Of a DNA stretch of 64,000 nucleotides, positions 53,770 through 63,636 are shown piece by piece. Each line of letters starts with the position of its first letter. Position 1 is the first letter of the stretch. Made by a program: the position numbers and the translations under genes. Origin of the DNA: Aphrocallistes beatrix (Eukaryota; Porifera; Hexactinellida; Sceptrulophora; Aphrocallistidae); NCBI GenBank assembly GCA_963281255.1, contig OY725490.1, positions 4,588,001 to 4,652,000 on the forward strand, given 5' to 3'. The notes below the pieces were generated by a model, which was not told the DNA's origin, did no database searches, and saw only the letters and a list, made by a program, of their open reading frames with translations.

Positions 53770-55490
53770 TTGTATTTTTTGAATTCCATCTGGATACGTC
53801 AACCCTCTTCGTGGTCATCCTCGGCATGAACTTTGAAATTACTCTTTCCTTACTTCAAGCATTTCCAACTTTGATCGTTTTGGTATTAAGCCACTTCGAA
53901 TCTGCCAAATTAGTCTTTCTGTCTCAGTGAACACGCTCATTCAAGATAGCCCAAAAGTCACTCCACGCAGTTTGCATGTCTTGCAATCTTCATTTAGCTT
54001 GAGCCATGCTAGTTACGAAACCTCTTTCTTCGTGATCTAGTGGACAATCATAATAAGTAGCTGGGCATCTAAACGGTGAGCAAGTCTATCCTACAGCGCA
54101 GATAGGGAATCCTTAGGGTTACTATTTAACTGCGCGAGACTTATCTGGAATTTGAAGCCAACTTGAGAAGCGGAAAACTAATCTATCAAATCACATATTC
54201 CTTCTTCGGGTATAGTGGACCTTTTGACTTAAAAGGAAGTAAGGAAATGCTAACTAAACTGGCTTAAAGAGTTGCTTCTCAAAAATGGAAAAGTATTGAC
54301 GTGAGGAAAGAAATCATTTTAGGAGAGAAAATAACCTTAAAACATTGTACTTAGAGTACCGACATTGCTGTATAACATAATATTCTTAAAATCCTGGGGC
54401 GCACACTCCGCGCAGTCAACTAGGAAGTTCGACAATGGTTTCGAGGTACCAGTTTTGTTTTAACTTTCGTACTAGGAGTAGTTTACTTGTAGCTGCAAAT
54501 TATATCCAGTGACCAGTTTTGACTGTAAAATTTAGTCAAAGTGACTTATTTTTTACTGAGTAATTATGATGGTGGAATAAATTGTTACTAAACAATAGAA
54601 TTTAAAGTGAATATAAGGCAATTACTATAGAAAAAACTATAATCCCCCATTATCCGAAACTATTACGATTGTGGTGCTTTTATCCTATGAAATTGATTGG
54701 TAATATTTCTTTTTCTATGTATTCTTGGATGTTGAATATTTCCTCGCCATCAATTATTATGCTAGAATTACCTCATTATTAATCACTATTGTTTCATGTC
54801 ACTGTATGTTTGGGCGAACACATTGTTTGATTCTTTTTCTAGATGCGTTTTATGAATCATGTTGCCACTATGTTTTGAGTGTAATGTTGTTTAGCAGTGT
54901 GCAGTTATCTCAGTTTCTAAATTACGAATAAACAGAAGGATAATATACGTACGAGACATTTAATAATTTCTCCAATATATACATTGGTCACATCTTATTT
55001 CTACTTATTTCAGAATGTTTCTGCTTCTCATTCTAGTAGAGCTTAATTACGCTGCCTATGGTAGTGCACATTATTTTATATACTAAGTATAAATCTTTTA
55101 CACAATACATACACACCATATAGTATGTTTTAGACTTGAAGCCATTTTGTAATTGATCTCTTAGGACCGTGAGATCATAGATTAACTTATGACGTCATTG
55201 TCAATTTTTGACTTCAAAAATTCCAGTTCTTACTATAAATTCGCCATTATTGGTAGTAGAAGGATTATTTCTTTTCTCCCGAATAGTATCAGTATTCATG
55301 AATAATTCCCTAACCGAATACGAATAATAATAATATTCGGCTACTCAATATGCATTTATTTCGAATTTTTCAGTTGGAAACTTGATATAATGCAATAATT
55401 ATCTCACTGATAGCATAACCCGAAAAAATTGTAACATCTTAAAAGGAATGAATTAAAAAAAGGAATGAATTAAAATGGACATCATTTGTA
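53770..55490. other. Mostly unassigned; one weak Helitron-like trace
   Basis: I recognise no gene. At about 55,140-55,290 the order 'ttatgacgtcattgtcaatttt', 'aaaattccagttctta' and 'gccatta..ggtagtagaagg' resembles a diverged Helitron-like copy. A duplicated 'aaaaaggaatgaatta' occurs at 55,441-55,472. Confidence 0.45.
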
Positions 55491-55839
55491 TATATGTTAT
55501 GAACCAAAGTGTAAATTGGCCAAGATTTGTGAATCTTGGCTAAATCTTGGCTAAACGCAACTTTGGCTCAGCCAAACATTTGGATGAGAGCCAAATTGTT
55601 GTGCTAACCTAAATTTGATGGGAGCATCATACATTATGGGTCAATATAAATAGTACATTTATTTAATCTTATTGCGTTATGCGTTATGCGTGAGAGTAGT
55701 AAAGATTATGATTACCAGTTGAGAAAATCCTTTAACGCTAATATAAAACTCATTCATGTTAACAGTAATTAGCAATGCACAATAATTAATTAAAAATATT
55801 AACAATTCAACAAAGGTATGAGTCATTCGCACTAGTTAC

Positions 55840-56185
55840 TTGCTCTGTTACGAGGGACAGGGTGTAATTCAGTTGTCACTTGCTCTGTTACGAGGGACAG
55901 GGTGTAATTCAGTTGTCACTTGCTCTGTTACGAGGGACAGGGTGTAATTCAGTTGTGACTTGCTCTTTTACGAGGGACATGGTGTAGTTCAGTTGTCACT
56001 TGCTTTGTTATGAAGTGGTTGGGTGTAATCCAGTTGTCACTTTCTCTGTTACGAGGGACAGAGTGTAGTTCAGTTGTCACTTGCTTTGTCATGAAGTGGT
56101 TGGGTGTAATTCAGTTGTCACTTGCTTTGTTATGAAGTGGTTGGGTGTAATTCAGTTGTCACTTTCTCTGTTATGAGAGGATGAA
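55840..56185. repeat. Minisatellite, about 40-41 bp unit, 8-9 copies
   Basis: Units of TTCAGTTGTCACTTGCTCTG followed by 'ttacgagggacagggtgtaa'. Two unit variants alternate in the second half (GAGGGACAGGG and GAAGTGGTTGGG). It is present only in the left half of the Ginger-like element. Confidence 0.92.
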
Positions 56186-56248
56186 CTTGTTTTGAAAAAA
56201 ACAGGTTTAAGCAGCCATTAACCCAGGAAGAAATGAAGAGATAAAAGT

Positions 56249-56789
56249 TTGTTAGTTAATTCTAATGATGAAGTTGGCAAAAGCATTCACCTTCGCCCAG
56301 CTGAGAAATACAGCGTCTGTCGGTTTGGTGATATTGTCGAGCTGCATACGAAGGGTGGAGAGTTTCGAGGAAAAGAGAGAGCCCGCGGATTAGTAGTTGC
56401 CAAGGACGATGTTTACGAGACTCTCTGCAAAGCACACGACAAGATCTGTCATGCAGGGAGGTTTAGAATGTGGGCCTATTTGGAGAGACATAAACTGTAC
56501 ATTACTCGCTCGATCTTGGACACATTTTTACGACTCTGCCCTATATACCAGGAGAAGAAGGGGAAGGTTTGTGCGAAAAGGATTGTCCACAATCCAATCA
56601 TTCCTCCAACTGTTGGCCAGCGTGCACAGTCTGACCTGATAGATTTACGAGTGCAGGAGGATAACAGGTACAAATACATCCTCAATTACCAGGACTGCTT
56701 TAGCAAGTTTATTGTGTTGAGAGCGCTTAAAACGAAGTCAGCTGAAGAGGTGTGTGAACACCTGATCTCTATATTCTGTGAACATGGAG
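56249..56789 (+). pseudogene. Integrase, left half copy, cut by assembly gap
   Basis: Aligns almost completely with residues about 50-230 of the minus-strand integrase at 57,947-58,933, with small differences at its start (SNDEVGKSIHLRPAEKYS). It contains the H2C2-like region and the first catalytic Asp in SDLIDL, and stops at the N run before the second Asp. Whether it continues is unknown. It may be a true inverted duplicate or an artefact of joining two copies or alleles. Confidence 0.8.
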
Positions 56790-56989
56790 NNNNNNNNNNN
56801 NNNNNNNNNNNNNNNNNNNNNNNNNNNNNNNNNNNNNNNNNNNNNNNNNNNNNNNNNNNNNNNNNNNNNNNNNNNNNNNNNNNNNNNNNNNNNNNNNNNN
56901 NNNNNNNNNNNNNNNNNNNNNNNNNNNNNNNNNNNNNNNNNNNNNNNNNNNNNNNNNNNNNNNNNNNNNNNNNNNNNNNNNNNNNNNNN
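56790..56989. other. Assembly gap of 200 N
   Basis: Exactly 200 unknown bases. The round number suggests a placeholder, so the true distance is unknown. Confidence 0.98.
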
Positions 56990-57186
56990 GTCTGGTACCT
57001 GTTCAGGGTGTAATAGTTGAGTCGTATTGCTTGGTGTGATAACTGAGTAAGACAAGGGAGTAGAAATTATGCCATGTTTGGGCCAATCATAAATGCAGAC
57101 CCATCTGAGATCACCTTCATTACGACCCCAATGAGACTGGTCGGACCAAGGGGGCCCTATCTACTAGTGGAATGGAGATCCTCACA

Positions 57187-57543
57187 TTATCCCCTGCATG
57201 AATAGCCTTCAATCACTTTTTTTTTTTTACACAGCCCATGGAATGCGACCTTGCGATTTGATTGCCTTTGCAGTTCATGTGCACAGTAATCATCACTTGA
57301 GCAAAAGTACTGTACGTCCCTATCCCTATATGGCTCTACACTGAATATACAGTCTGGGTGGAAGTTGAGGTCATCTGTACAGTAGGAACATTTAACAAAT
57401 GGCATTACCTCATCATTCAGTCCACAATTAGCACAATCATTCCCGTTAAATCGGAGTTTTGGGTCGACATCGGGAGGAAGAAGTCTATCATTTGGGTTAA
57501 CAAATGGTATAATATCAGTCCTAATAAGCGGTCTAACCTCCAA
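57187..57543 (-). CDS. Cys/His-rich zinc-finger ORF of the Ginger-like element
   Basis: The 118-residue open frame has CANCGLNDEVMPFVKCSYC, NFHPDC and later CSSDDYCAHEL: a C-x2-C...C-x2-C...H-x2-C spacing like a PHD or related treble-clef finger. It ends KKKKVIEGYSCRG at a TGA. It lies downstream of the integrase on the same strand, after a separate 108-residue frame. It is probably the C-terminal zinc-finger part of the same gene, separated by an intron or frameshift. The role is inferred: chromatin or DNA binding. Confidence 0.6.
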   Translation of the reverse strand: MEVRPLIRTDIIPFVNPNDRLLPPDVDPKLRFNGNDCANCGLNDEVMPFVKCSYCTDDLNFHPDCIFSVEPYRDRDVQYFCSSDDYCAHELQRQSNRKVAFHGLCKKKKVIEGYSCRG

Positions 57544-57606
57544 GTCGTAAGAATCCTCATCCTGAACTAGTACTGGATGCAGCTCTGAAAGAATTGCTTC
57601 ATCCAG

Positions 57607-57933
57607 CTAGTCAGTAGAAGAGAGAGGCGAAGAGGGAACTTCAACTTCGGTGTACTCGTGGACAGGTTCTGGACTATATGAAGAACATGGCTGAAGCTGT
57701 TGGTCTCTATACACTTGGTTAGAAACATCGGCTGAAGGAATTTGCACATCTGGCTGACAAAGAGTCATGCGAGAGAGTGGGGGTAGGATAGGCGTGCTCG
57801 ATCGTGGGACAGGAACTGCTGTAGTCGCGGTAGTTTGAGTAGAGAATTCGTTGATCTGGCCACCCATCTGTAGAGCTTTCTTCACATCGTCCTCGGTGTT
57901 GAGCGAGTCTACCAACTCCTGGGGTAGCATCAA
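57607..57933 (-). CDS. Linker ORF of the Ginger-like element
   Basis: The 108-residue open frame is rich in Ser, Pro and Thr (VPVPRSSTPILPPLSRMTLC; SPEPVHEYTEVEVPSSPLSS), so probably disordered. It begins 13 bp past the end of the integrase frame in a different phase, so it is most likely the continuation of the integrase polypeptide after a frameshift. No domain recognised. Confidence 0.5.
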   Translation of the reverse strand: MMLPQELVDSLNTEDDVKKALQMGGQINEFSTQTTATTAVPVPRSSTPILPPLSRMTLCQPDVQIPSADVSNQVYRDQQLQPCSSYSPEPVHEYTEVEVPSSPLSSTD

Positions 57934-57946
57934 ATCTACAGATAGA

Positions 57947-58933
57947 TCAGGGGGGTCTTCCCAAAGTATACCCCAAAGGGACTACGGCCCAGAGCAGAAT
58001 GTTTAACAGTATAGTATTCTTAGTATATTGAACATATTTTAACTCACTCACCCATCGGTTCATTGGCTTTTTCAATGATTTGAGGCGGGCATAGAGCAGC
58101 TTCTCAACATTTTGATTAGCTCGCTCAATGCTTCCTTGATCTGTGGATTTCCGAGGCCTTCCATGTACGAACCGTGTGCTCGTCCACTCAGTATGCAGTG
58201 TCGTATTCAGTATGTTATTAGTAAATTCATCTCCGTTATCTGTCTGGAAGATGTGAGGTGCTCCATGTTCACAGAATATAGAGATCAGGTGTTCACACAC
58301 CTCTTCAGCTGACTTCGTTTTAAGCGCTCTCAACACAATAAACTTGCTAAAGCAGTCCTGGTAATTGAGGATGTATTTGTACCTGTTATCCTCCTGCACT
58401 CGTAAATCTATCAGGTCAGACTGTGCACGCTGGCCAACAGTTGGAGGAATGATTGGATTGTGGACAATCCTTTTCGCACAAACCTTCCCCTTCTTCTCCT
58501 GGTATATAGGGCAGAGTCGTAAAAATGTGTCCAAGATCGAGCGAGTAATGTACAGTTTATGTCTCTCCAAATAGGCCCACATTCTAAACCTCCCTGCATG
58601 ACAGATCTTGTCGTGTGCTTTGCAGAGAGTCTCGTAAACATCGTCCTTGGCAACTACTAATCCGCGGGCTCTCTCTTTTCCTCGAAACTCTCCATCCTTC
58701 GTATGCAGCTCGACAATATCACCAAACCGACAGACGCTGTATTTCTCAGCTGCTCGGAGGTGGGTGCTTTTGCCAAAATCCTCGGAAGAATTAAATAACA
58801 AACTTATCATCTCTTCAATATCCCCCCGGGTTAAAGGCTGCTTGGATTTGGGGAGTTGTTCCAACTCCCATAAAAAGCTGTTGATATTAGTAGTTCGATT
58901 ATGATGGCAAGTCCAGTCGGACAGCTTCAGCAT
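57947..58933 (-). CDS. KRBA2-like DDE integrase of the Ginger-like element
   Basis: A 328-residue open frame. Residues about 105-145 form an H2C2-type zinc region (KAHDKICHAGRFRMWAYLE to LRLCPIYQEKK), but the last Cys is Tyr. The rve catalytic core follows: Asp in QRAQSDLIDLRVQ, Asp in IFQTDNGDEFTNN, and Glu in STDQGSIERANQNVEKLL, all three present. The order and spacing match the 'KRAB-A domain-containing protein 2-like' integrases frequent in arthropod genomes. The tail (PLGYTLGRPP) ends at a stop before a frame change into the linker ORF. It would act as the transposase of the surrounding element. Confidence 0.9.
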   Translation of the reverse strand: MLKLSDWTCHHNRTTNINSFLWELEQLPKSKQPLTRGDIEEMISLLFNSSEDFGKSTHLRAAEKYSVCRFGDIVELHTKDGEFRGKERARGLVVAKDDVYETLCKAHDKICHAGRFRMWAYLERHKLYITRSILDTFLRLCPIYQEKKGKVCAKRIVHNPIIPPTVGQRAQSDLIDLRVQEDNRYKYILNYQDCFSKFIVLRALKTKSAEEVCEHLISIFCEHGAPHIFQTDNGDEFTNNILNTTLHTEWTSTRFVHGRPRKSTDQGSIERANQNVEKLLYARLKSLKKPMNRWVSELKYVQYTKNTILLNILLWAVVPLGYTLGRPP

Positions 58934-59450
58934 TATATACTTAAAAAATCTACTTCATACAATAGGCATAGTTAAATGAAACTAAAATTACGTACATTCC
59001 TACAATTTCTTGATCCGTTGGCAAGTACTTACAGTTCTCAACATTTAGAATGTAGTTATGGACATTCCAAACTGACTTGACTGGTAGTCATTGTTTAATT
59101 GTCAATTCCACACTAACTAGACTGTAGTTACGGATTCGACAAATTCATTAGCTGATTACTTGATTCAGAATCATTGTGGCCTTTTGTGAATGTGAACTAC
59201 TATTTCTATCTAATAATAGATTTAGAGAGCTTATATTTGTTATATTTATTGTCATAAATTAGTTTTATTAGTAATAAATTGATTGATAACATTTAGAATT
59301 AAATCTACAATTTCTTGTCAACCCATAATGTATGATGCTCCCATCAAATTTAAGTTAACTCAACACTTTGGCTCAGCCAATGTTGCGTTTAGCCAAGATT
59401 TAGCAAAGATTCACAAATCTTGGCCAATTTACACTTTGGTCCATGACATA

Positions 59451-59906
59451 CACTGCCTGTACAAAAGTATTTGTACACCCCATAATTCCCCACATACAAA
59501 TAGTTATAATACTGATTTATTTAGCGAGTCAATGTATTTAATTGGTAAGAGATACACTTAATTTGACTTCAAATTCGAATTCTCCACATTCAAATTACCC
59601 ACTTTATAAGTTTTTAACTTAGTTACTCTTCTTCAAGATTAAGTATTTTCAGCATTTGCTTTCCTATGCCACATGTCGCGAGGGATCACCATTGTATATG
59701 ATGGCATTGGTGGTATGAGGTGCCGCAGTTGGGTAAACAAGTTGAAAGATTAATAAGTGAGTAATTCGAATATGGAGAATTTGAATTTGAAGTTAAATTA
59801 AGCGTGTCTCTTACCAATTAAATACCTTGACTCGCTAAATAAATCAGTATTATAACTATTTGTATGGGGAATTATGGGGTGTACGAATACTTGTGTTCAG
59901 GCAGTG
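59451..59906. mobile_element. Palindromic Tc1/mariner-type MITE, TA duplication
   Basis: The ends CACTGCCTGTACAAAAGTAT and near-complement are flanked by TA (59,449-59,450; 59,907-59,908). It is the third member of the family at 20,892 and 41,733. It interrupts the right TATA duplication of the Ginger-like element and ends 4 bp before Helitron-like copy H12. Confidence 0.9.
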
Positions 59907-59910
59907 TATA

Positions 59911-60449
59911 TCCTTACTATTAAAACTCGATTAATATTTATATATATATCTATATATCTGTAAAAAATTGATTGAGGAAACTGTCAAGCGCAGAAAGCTG
60001 ATTTTTGGCATGTAGCAGTCTTTTGGCTATGGCTCCAGTAAGTTCTGAGCTCAGAGCAAAATGTCGCCTCATCATGGAATTATGACGTCATTGTCACATT
60101 TTTTAAAGTTAAGCAATACAGTTATTCGAGCATAACTCTGCCATTATAGCAGATAGAAGGCTGAAATTTTAATAGAATCTGTATACTAACATACCTCACA
60201 TATGACAACTATCATCAAAAAATAATGACTCATCACTTTGTTATGACGTCATCATTACACATCAAAATTTTTAAAATTGATAATTTTGGTGATTTTTCGT
60301 GCGATATCGATTATAACAGTAGGACAGACGTATTTAGAGATGTTATTTCCCTTATAATAAACCAATGTGACCTCAGGCGACCGAAAGGAGCCTCTGGCGG
60401 ACACTTAGTGTCCGCCAGCCGCGCAGCGCAAGCAAGCGAAGCGCGCTTG
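59911..60449 (+). mobile_element. Helitron-like copy H12, complete
   Basis: Starts TCCTTACTATTAAAACTC after A and ends AAGCGAAGCGCGCTTG before T. It has two intact TGACGTCA sites, the subterminal palindrome with arms GGCGGACAC and GTGTCCGCC (loop TTA), and the terminal CAAGCG/CGCTTG hairpin. It is a good reference copy for the family. Confidence 0.92.
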
Positions 60450-60519
60450 TACTTAATAAAAAGCTTTTTTTGCCCACTTATTTTTGCCCACTCCTAACTC
60501 ATAGCAGACAATATATGTA

Positions 60520-60851
60520 CAGTACACCCTCGATAGTCCGAACCTCGCCAATCCGAACCCTCGCTAATCCGAACACCTCATTCTTAAAATCCGAACACCC
60601 AAAATATAATTTTATTCGCCTCTATGCTTCGAATAGACGCTTATAAACTTAAATCTATCAATAATATTGAGAAATCTCGTTAAATAAGCAATCATAGCAA
60701 AATAATATCCTTAATATTCTAACAATACAAATTTATTATAATTAATGCCCTATTGAATTAGTGTTATTTCACTAATCGGAACAAATTCGCTAATCCGAAC
60801 GATTTTTTCGAAAATTGGAACAGAGCTGTTCGGATTAGCGAGGGTGTACTG
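60520..60851. mobile_element. pogo/Tigger-like MITE, TA duplication
   Basis: The left end CAGTACACCCTCGATAGTCC and right end complement CAGTACACCCTCGCTAATCC are flanked by TA. The left subterminal region repeats CGCTAATCCGAAC-type units three times. It is 332 bp. Confidence 0.9.
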
Positions 60852-60872
60852 TAGTAGATACAAACCATTAAC

Positions 60873-62267
60873 ATAGCCTATTGTATATAAGGCCTCGCAG
60901 TAACTTGCGGATTTGGGACTAGGGACCCGGTAGAAGATGGTTGAACAAATTCATGAGCTGCCTTAAATCATTAAAAAGCACAATAGACCTTAGGAATGTA
61001 TTACCAGCATATATAAATATGGTGTCTCAAAGTACCCATATCCTTCGTAAAATTTAGATTAGTCACCAAATGGTTGCGCAACAGTTTATATTTGTGTCGA
61101 ATTTATTGATTTTCAGAGGTCGTTTAAAGGCACTTCTAATTGTTTTTATTATATATTTTTTGCTTAGAACTGAGATGTGAATGGGTTAATACGAAATTCC
61201 TTGAATTTTTTCATGGAATGTTACTACATTCAAGTGTTGCTATGGAAACGTGTTTTGGTCAGTTGGGTCATATCTTGAAAACTGCAAGAGCTAGACATTC
61301 GGATTTAAGTCCATTTGATAGCGAAAAGACTATTTCCTATTAATTGCTAGTATAAGTTATCTGTCTAAATTATATTATCGCTTAATAAGAAGCAATCTAT
61401 TTGCTAACAAAATGAAATTACATTTGAATGTCTGGCTCTTGCAGTTTCCAAGATATGACCTAAGTCAGTGCTCTTCAAACTGGGGTACGCGTACTCCTGG
61501 GGGTACGCGAGGCTTCTCATGGGGGTACTCGAGCTCTCTTTGAGACGAGTCTGTTAACTATGTTATATCTCATTCAACCATAATTTCTCCTTACTTGGGG
61601 GTACGCGTAAAGTTCAAAAAATAGCCAGGGGGTACGCTGGGAAATAAGTTTGAAGACCACTGACCTAAGTTGACTAATTCATGAATTTTCAATGAATTAC
61701 TCAAAATTTGAAACTAAAATAGTGAAAAAAATATTTGATATTTCACTTAGGGACTGAACAATGTTAGAGGCATATAACATAAGCAACCTTTTAACCACTT
61801 TATGGTATGGAATCTGCACTAATGTTTGAGATTTTGAATAATTCATAATTCTTCATCATCTTTCAATGAATTAGTCAACTTAGGATATAACCCCAACTGA
61901 CTGAAATACGTTTCCATAGCAACACTGGAATGTAACAACATTCCATTAAAAAATTCCAAATTTTTCGTATTTACCATTCACATCTTAATTCAATGTGAAA
62001 AAATGTACAATAAAAAAAATTAGAAGTGCCCTTAAACGACCTCCGAAAATCAATAAATCTGTCACAAATATAACCTTGCGCAACCATTTGGTGACTAATC
62101 TAAATTGTAACGACGATATGGGTACTTTGACACGTAATACATTCCTAAGCTCTATTGTGCTTTTTAAATTATTTAAGGCAGCTCATGAATTTGTTCAACC
62201 ATCTTCTACCGCATCCCTAGTCTCAAATCCGCAAGTTACTTTGAGAGCTTATATGCAGTAAGCTATG
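60873..62267. mobile_element. P-related fold-back element FB2, duplication CCATTAAC/CCATTAGC
   Basis: The ends ATAGCCTATTGTATATAAGG and, from the right, CATAGCTTACTGCATATAAG are flanked by CCATTAAC (60,865-60,872) and CCATTAGC (62,268-62,275), 7 of 8 identical. It is a large imperfect palindrome (for example GCAACCATTTGGTGACTAAT near 62,080 pairs with about 61,055-61,075), like FB1. A hAT MITE is nested at 61,466-61,662. No ORF. Confidence 0.85.
61466..61662. mobile_element. hAT-type MITE, duplication ACCTAAGT
   Basis: The left end CAGTGCTCTTCAAACTGGGG and right end complement CAGTGGTCTTCAAACTT are flanked by the perfect 8-bp repeat ACCTAAGT (61,458-61,465; 61,663-61,670). The interior holds GGGGTACGCG repeats, which is GC-rich for this window. 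Such CAGTG..CTTCAAAC elements are known hAT derivatives. Confidence 0.93.
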
Positions 62268-62529
62268 CCATTAGCTAGTCACTTCATTCATTTTAAGAAC
62301 TTGGAACTATACTAATGAATATAAATATCGAATGATTTAATGATATGCTCACACTGATGAAACACCAAGCGAGCTATAGCATAAAACATGCCATTTTAAA
62401 TTTAACATAACAAAACTTTAAAGACGACTAAATAAATCCAACACATGAAGAGAGGCTGCATCTTCAGCTATGCTCAAGAGGTTAAGCATGTGTAAAGTTA
62501 ATCTCAAAGATGCATTGTGTTTTCTATAA

Positions 62530-62712
62530 CATGACCCAGTTGACTTTGAAAGCTTCTACGATGCTTCTACTTATGGTATCGGTATGAAGGTCAGGAGATG
62601 TGCAGTGGAACTTGAAGACCCTTCGCTGCTAGCTAAACTTGCACCTGGCGACCTGATAGCTATTCAGGACATGGTCATTTCCCCGGTGCGCTCCTTGAGG
62701 GGAGCCCCAACA
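62530..62712 (+). pseudogene. Coding fragment of a repeated invertebrate protein family
   Basis: An open frame in locally higher-GC DNA reads FESFYDASTYGIGMKVRRCA and VELEDPSLLAKLAPGDLIAI. I recall the pattern 'F..D..V..CA..L.D..LLAKL..GD..A' from a multi-copy family of unknown function in invertebrate genomes, where it continues QEAKYH..CL. Here it continues QDMVISPVRSLRG and is cut by a Helitron-like 5' end at 62,713. The assignment is from memory and tentative. Confidence 0.45.
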
Positions 62713-62740
62713 TCCTTACTATTGAAACTCGATTAATGTG
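62713..62740 (+). mobile_element. Solo Helitron-like 5' end
   Basis: TCCTTACTATTGAAACTCGA after A, with no element body following. Confidence 0.75.
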
Positions 62741-63636
62741 AGTATGTATGAATGTACTATGTTAGAGTGCTAAAAAATTAAAAGTTTGAATCTTTAGATG
62801 CACTCTTTAAATAGTTCACCTTGATCACCAAGTATTCACCATACATTTTCAAGCAATTTGGAGATTATTTAGTGGTCGCACAAAGTAGGCTCCCTTCGTA
62901 CATTTATTTTGGAATATGTTCGGATTGGGGCATAAAGTTATAAAAGGTGTATTCAAATATTCAAATAAAATAGTAACTTTATTTTTGAGATATTTGGTTA
63001 TGGTTTATATCAGCTAATAAAACATTTGAATAGTCTAAAATCTACTAGTTCGGAGATATTGGTGGAAACAGTTGGAACCATTAATAATTTCAACAACCAA
63101 GGCTGGTCCCAACTGTTTCACCAATATCTCTGAACTGGTAGAATTTAGGTCATTAAAATGTATTATTAACTGATATATGACCTACTCCAAACAACCAGGA
63201 CATATATAATCATAAATCTGCGCGAGTGGGAATTACTTATAAATCATCTCCAAATTGTTTCAAGATAATGTGAGCCCGAATTATTTCAAGACTGAAATAA
63301 GGCCGAATTACCAAAAATGGAAAAAGCCTGAATTGTCAAACCTGGAATAAGTCCGAATGCTCAATTTGGATCTAGAGGAATAATGGTGTTTATTATATGA
63401 AATAAGAATAAAGGGGCTATTGGAAGCATTTTTTGGTTAGTTCGAAACCAGGGAATGCTATAGAGTGTTTATTCAGGGGAGCACTAAGGATTTTTGATGG
63501 GTGGTATTTTAACAATTTTCCTGTTAATGGGGTTTCAAGCAAAATGTATATTTAACTTGTTAGTCACTTATTTATCCCTGTATTACGTGTATGTTTTCGA
63601 CTCTCTCTAATTTTGAAATAATTCGAGTAGTGTATA
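62741..63636. other. Spacer with a short fold-back
   Basis: A palindrome of about 190 bp sits at 62,997-63,182 (arms TTGGTGGAAACAGTTGG and complement near 63,110; TATATCAGCTAATAAAACAT and complement near 63,160). GAATT...AAGGCCGAATT-type short repeats follow at 63,275-63,360. No gene recognised. Confidence 0.55.

Larger units (their letters stand above)
55495..59448. mobile_element. Ginger/KRBA2-like DNA transposon, inverted halves, duplication TATA
   Basis: Inverted ends of about 130-150 bp begin TGTTATGAACCAAAGTGTAA (left) and TGTCATGGACCAAAGTGTAA (right, other strand). The left flank is TATA (55,491-55,494). At the right the same TATA is split by a later MITE (59,449-59,450 plus 59,909-59,910). 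Each half carries an integrase gene pointing inward, and a 200-N gap (56,790-56,989) lies between. Gypsy-type integrase in a TIR element with a TGT start and 4-bp duplication suits the Ginger group. Confidence 0.82.

Noticed and set aside
53950-54200. Possible retroelement gag-like text on the minus strand (MQTAWSDFWAILNERV)
   Set aside because: Short, with no supporting neighbouring domain or repeat; not enough to call.
55840-56185. CRISPR array
   Set aside because: The direct repeats at 55.8-56.2 kb and 7.7-8.1 kb have no unique spacers and lie in eukaryotic DNA; they are minisatellites.
57947-58933. Endogenous retrovirus or Ty3/Gypsy pol
   Set aside because: The integrase has no reverse transcriptase, protease or LTRs near it; inverted ends and a 4-bp duplication fit a Ginger-like DNA transposon.
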